DNA of 15,385 bases from an uncultured Hyphomicrobiales bacterium. GTDB lineage: Bacteria; Pseudomonadota; Alphaproteobacteria; Rhizobiales; Rhizobiaceae. How positions within the stretch are numbered: the stretch's first letter is position 1; every line of letters starts with the position of its first letter. Under the pieces are notes generated by a model. The model saw nothing but the letters and a program-made list of their open reading frames with translations. It was not told the DNA's origin and did not search any database. The position numbers and the translations under genes are program-made. The stretch covers positions 1-15,385 of the forward strand of contig CALUBX010000087.1 of assembly GCA_943914405.1 (NCBI GenBank). The letters run 5' to 3'. This document shows, piece after piece, positions 14,170 to 15,385 of this stretch.

Positions 14170-14273
14170 GAGGCGCTCCTTCAACTTACGCCGCGGGACG
14201 TGGGGACGGTCATTGAACGGCGGGGCAGCATCGCGGTTCCTCGATCGCGGAGCCGGCTGTCGCTGTGTGGCTG

Positions 14274-15344
14274 TCAGTAGCCTGTCATTTCCAGGTAGCC
14301 GACGCCGGTGGTAGTACCGTTGAACGAGATAGGCCCTTCCCAATAAGGCGTGGACGTCGCCATCCACGCTTGTTCGTTCAATGGCACCGTCGTGATGTCG
14401 AGCCCCTTGCTCGGAATGCGGACACGCCAGGAGACGGGGACCTTGCGCCCCGCGACCTCCGCCTTTCGCAACGGCTCGAACTGCACCTCGTTTGAGGGGA
14501 GTGGCTGCGTCCCGCCATCGGCGGCGATCCAGCTGGCTGACGTGAATCCCGACCCACCGTCACGCAGACGGAACGCCATCAGCTTCTCGCCGGACGTCAG
14601 GTGAAGCGAGAACCAGTCCCATCCAGTCTGATCCGATGCCAGCGGCTGCGACGACCATTCCCGGTCGAGCCACGCCTTGCCGGACACTTTCACAGAAGCG
14701 CCATCGATCATGATCTCGCCATCCACGCGATAGAACGGCTGCGAATAGTAATAGCTTGCCTGACCTGCGGCCGATTTGACCGAAAAACCTGCATCTCCCT
14801 GCAGGGTGAGCGGCCCGTCAGCGTCAAGTGAAAGTCGATAGGAGAAGCCCGTTCCACCGGCGCTGATCGTCACCACCTGTAGCGGATCCTTGCCTTCCCC
14901 GACTGCGCTCTGCATCGACCAATCGTCGATCCAGGCTGCGAAAGGCCCTGATGTGACGCCCGCCTGCCCGACCCCGCCGCGCGCCAGCTTCTCCGCAACG
15001 TAATGATGCTTCTGACTGGTAAGGGCTGCATGGCCGATCCAGATCTGCGGGTCAGTCCAGCCCTCGCCTTGGCCGGGACGCAATGCCGACCGGAAAAGCG
15101 TCCACTGCGCACCGAAGACACGGCCGTCGGCGGCCACCAGATTTGCGGTCACATACCACCACTCGATCCGGTAATCCGGATGCGCCCCATGATCCTGTGG
15201 AAACTGAAGCGGTACGCCCCTCTGCGGAATGGCAAAACCTTCGGCCTGGCTACCAAGGCCGGCGAACCCTTGAGAGTAGGCAAGATTGGCGGATAGGCCC
15301 CAGATCGCCACCAGGAAAGCCGCAAGGAGAGATCTAGCGTTCAT
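14274..15344 (-). CDS. secreted lipocalin-like protein of the CrtC/AttH family
   Basis: This 356-residue exported protein has a signal peptide (MNARSLLAAFLVAIWGLSAN, likely cleavage near residue 23-26). The mature protein has two lipocalin-like beta-barrel halves with the family's Trp-rich motifs: HPDYRIEWWYVTANL at 55-69, WLDREWS at 225-231, GWDWFSLHL at 241-249, YWEGPI at 334-339 and a GYLEMTGY end. The family (COG5621, carotenoid 1,2-hydratase fold, Agrobacterium AttH) is generally found downstream of an FtsX-like permease and ATPase. That suggests a periplasmic partner handling a hydrophobic ligand or lipoprotein rather than carotenoid hydration; no carotenoid genes are present here. The ATG at 15344 has GAGGTG about seven bases upstream and overlaps the stop of the upstream gene, supporting co-transcription. 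An in-frame TTG two codons earlier is possible. Confidence 0.85.
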   Translation of the reverse strand: MNARSLLAAFLVAIWGLSANLAYSQGFAGLGSQAEGFAIPQRGVPLQFPQDHGAHPDYRIEWWYVTANLVAADGRVFGAQWTLFRSALRPGQGEGWTDPQIWIGHAALTSQKHHYVAEKLARGGVGQAGVTSGPFAAWIDDWSMQSAVGEGKDPLQVVTISAGGTGFSYRLSLDADGPLTLQGDAGFSVKSAAGQASYYYSQPFYRVDGEIMIDGASVKVSGKAWLDREWSSQPLASDQTGWDWFSLHLTSGEKLMAFRLRDGGSGFTSASWIAADGGTQPLPSNEVQFEPLRKAEVAGRKVPVSWRVRIPSKGLDITTVPLNEQAWMATSTPYWEGPISFNGTTTGVGYLEMTGY

Positions 15345-15385
15345 TCGCAAACACCTCGAGGAGATCGGCGGGGCTGACCGTGGCC
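15334..15385 (-). CDS. C-terminal end of an upstream gene, probably an ABC-transporter (FtsX-like) permease
   Basis: Reading the minus strand from the window edge, one frame gives 16 residues ending VSPADLLEVFANER and a TAG at 15334-15336, overlapping the first eleven bases of the lipocalin-like gene. The S-P-A-x-x-L ending resembles the tail of FtsX-type permeases, and such a permease is the usual upstream neighbour of this family. Only 52 bases are visible. Another frame ends with TGA overlapping the ATG and is also open, so the frame choice is provisional. Confidence 0.4.
   Translation of the reverse strand, partial: ATVSPADLLEVFANER

Noticed and set aside
1..15385. CRISPR arrays, tRNA or rRNA genes, insertion sequences, phage genes or toxin-antitoxin pairs
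   Set aside because: I saw no repeat-spacer array, cloverleaf-like sequence, transposase or integrase motif, or toxin-antitoxin pattern; the window is ordinary metabolic and conserved-hypothetical gene content.

Overview
The window looks like chromosome or chromid sequence from a Rhizobiales alphaproteobacterium, most likely Rhizobiaceae (Sinorhizobium, Rhizobium, Agrobacterium or a close relative). The basis is the GC-rich coding sequence, a DUF992 protein, a divergent AraC-type pobR/pobA pair, a TIGR02587/TIGR02588 pair, a DUF1194 protein and a small protein starting MSDNVIKFERP. I see no rRNA, tRNA, CRISPR array, transposase, integrase or phage gene.

Layout. (1) 1-1054: a broken 5' fragment of an S1C (HtrA-like) protease gene, a GC-rich hairpin and a secreted DUF992 protein. 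(2) 1055-3223: divergent pobR/pobA for 4-hydroxybenzoate entry into the protocatechuate (beta-ketoadipate) route; the pca genes lie elsewhere. (3) 3240-5792, minus strand: a small protein, a secreted von Willebrand factor A (DUF1194) protein, and the TIGR02587/TIGR02588 membrane pair of unknown function. (4) 5971-13112: a LysR regulator divergent from a tight three-gene operon of a dimethylglycine-dehydrogenase-like enzyme, a sarcosine-dehydrogenase-like enzyme and a Rieske mono-oxygenase of the quaternary-ammonium demethylase type. (5) 13173-15385, minus strand: a tiny membrane protein, a DUF72 protein with a TTG start, a secreted lipocalin-like CrtC/AttH-family protein and the last codons of a gene that is probably an ABC-transporter permease.

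How the genes work together. The main module is region 4. The Rieske enzyme would remove the first methyl group from a quaternary amine such as glycine betaine. The two FAD-GcvT enzymes would then remove the second and third N-methyl groups, passing the one-carbon units to tetrahydrofolate. The LysR protein is probably the local regulator. The substrate cannot be fixed from sequence, and the reductase that must feed the Rieske protein is not in the window. The least understood stretch is region 3, where a periplasmic VWA protein neighbours a conserved two-gene membrane module; a 22-bp inverted repeat lies just upstream of the VWA gene.
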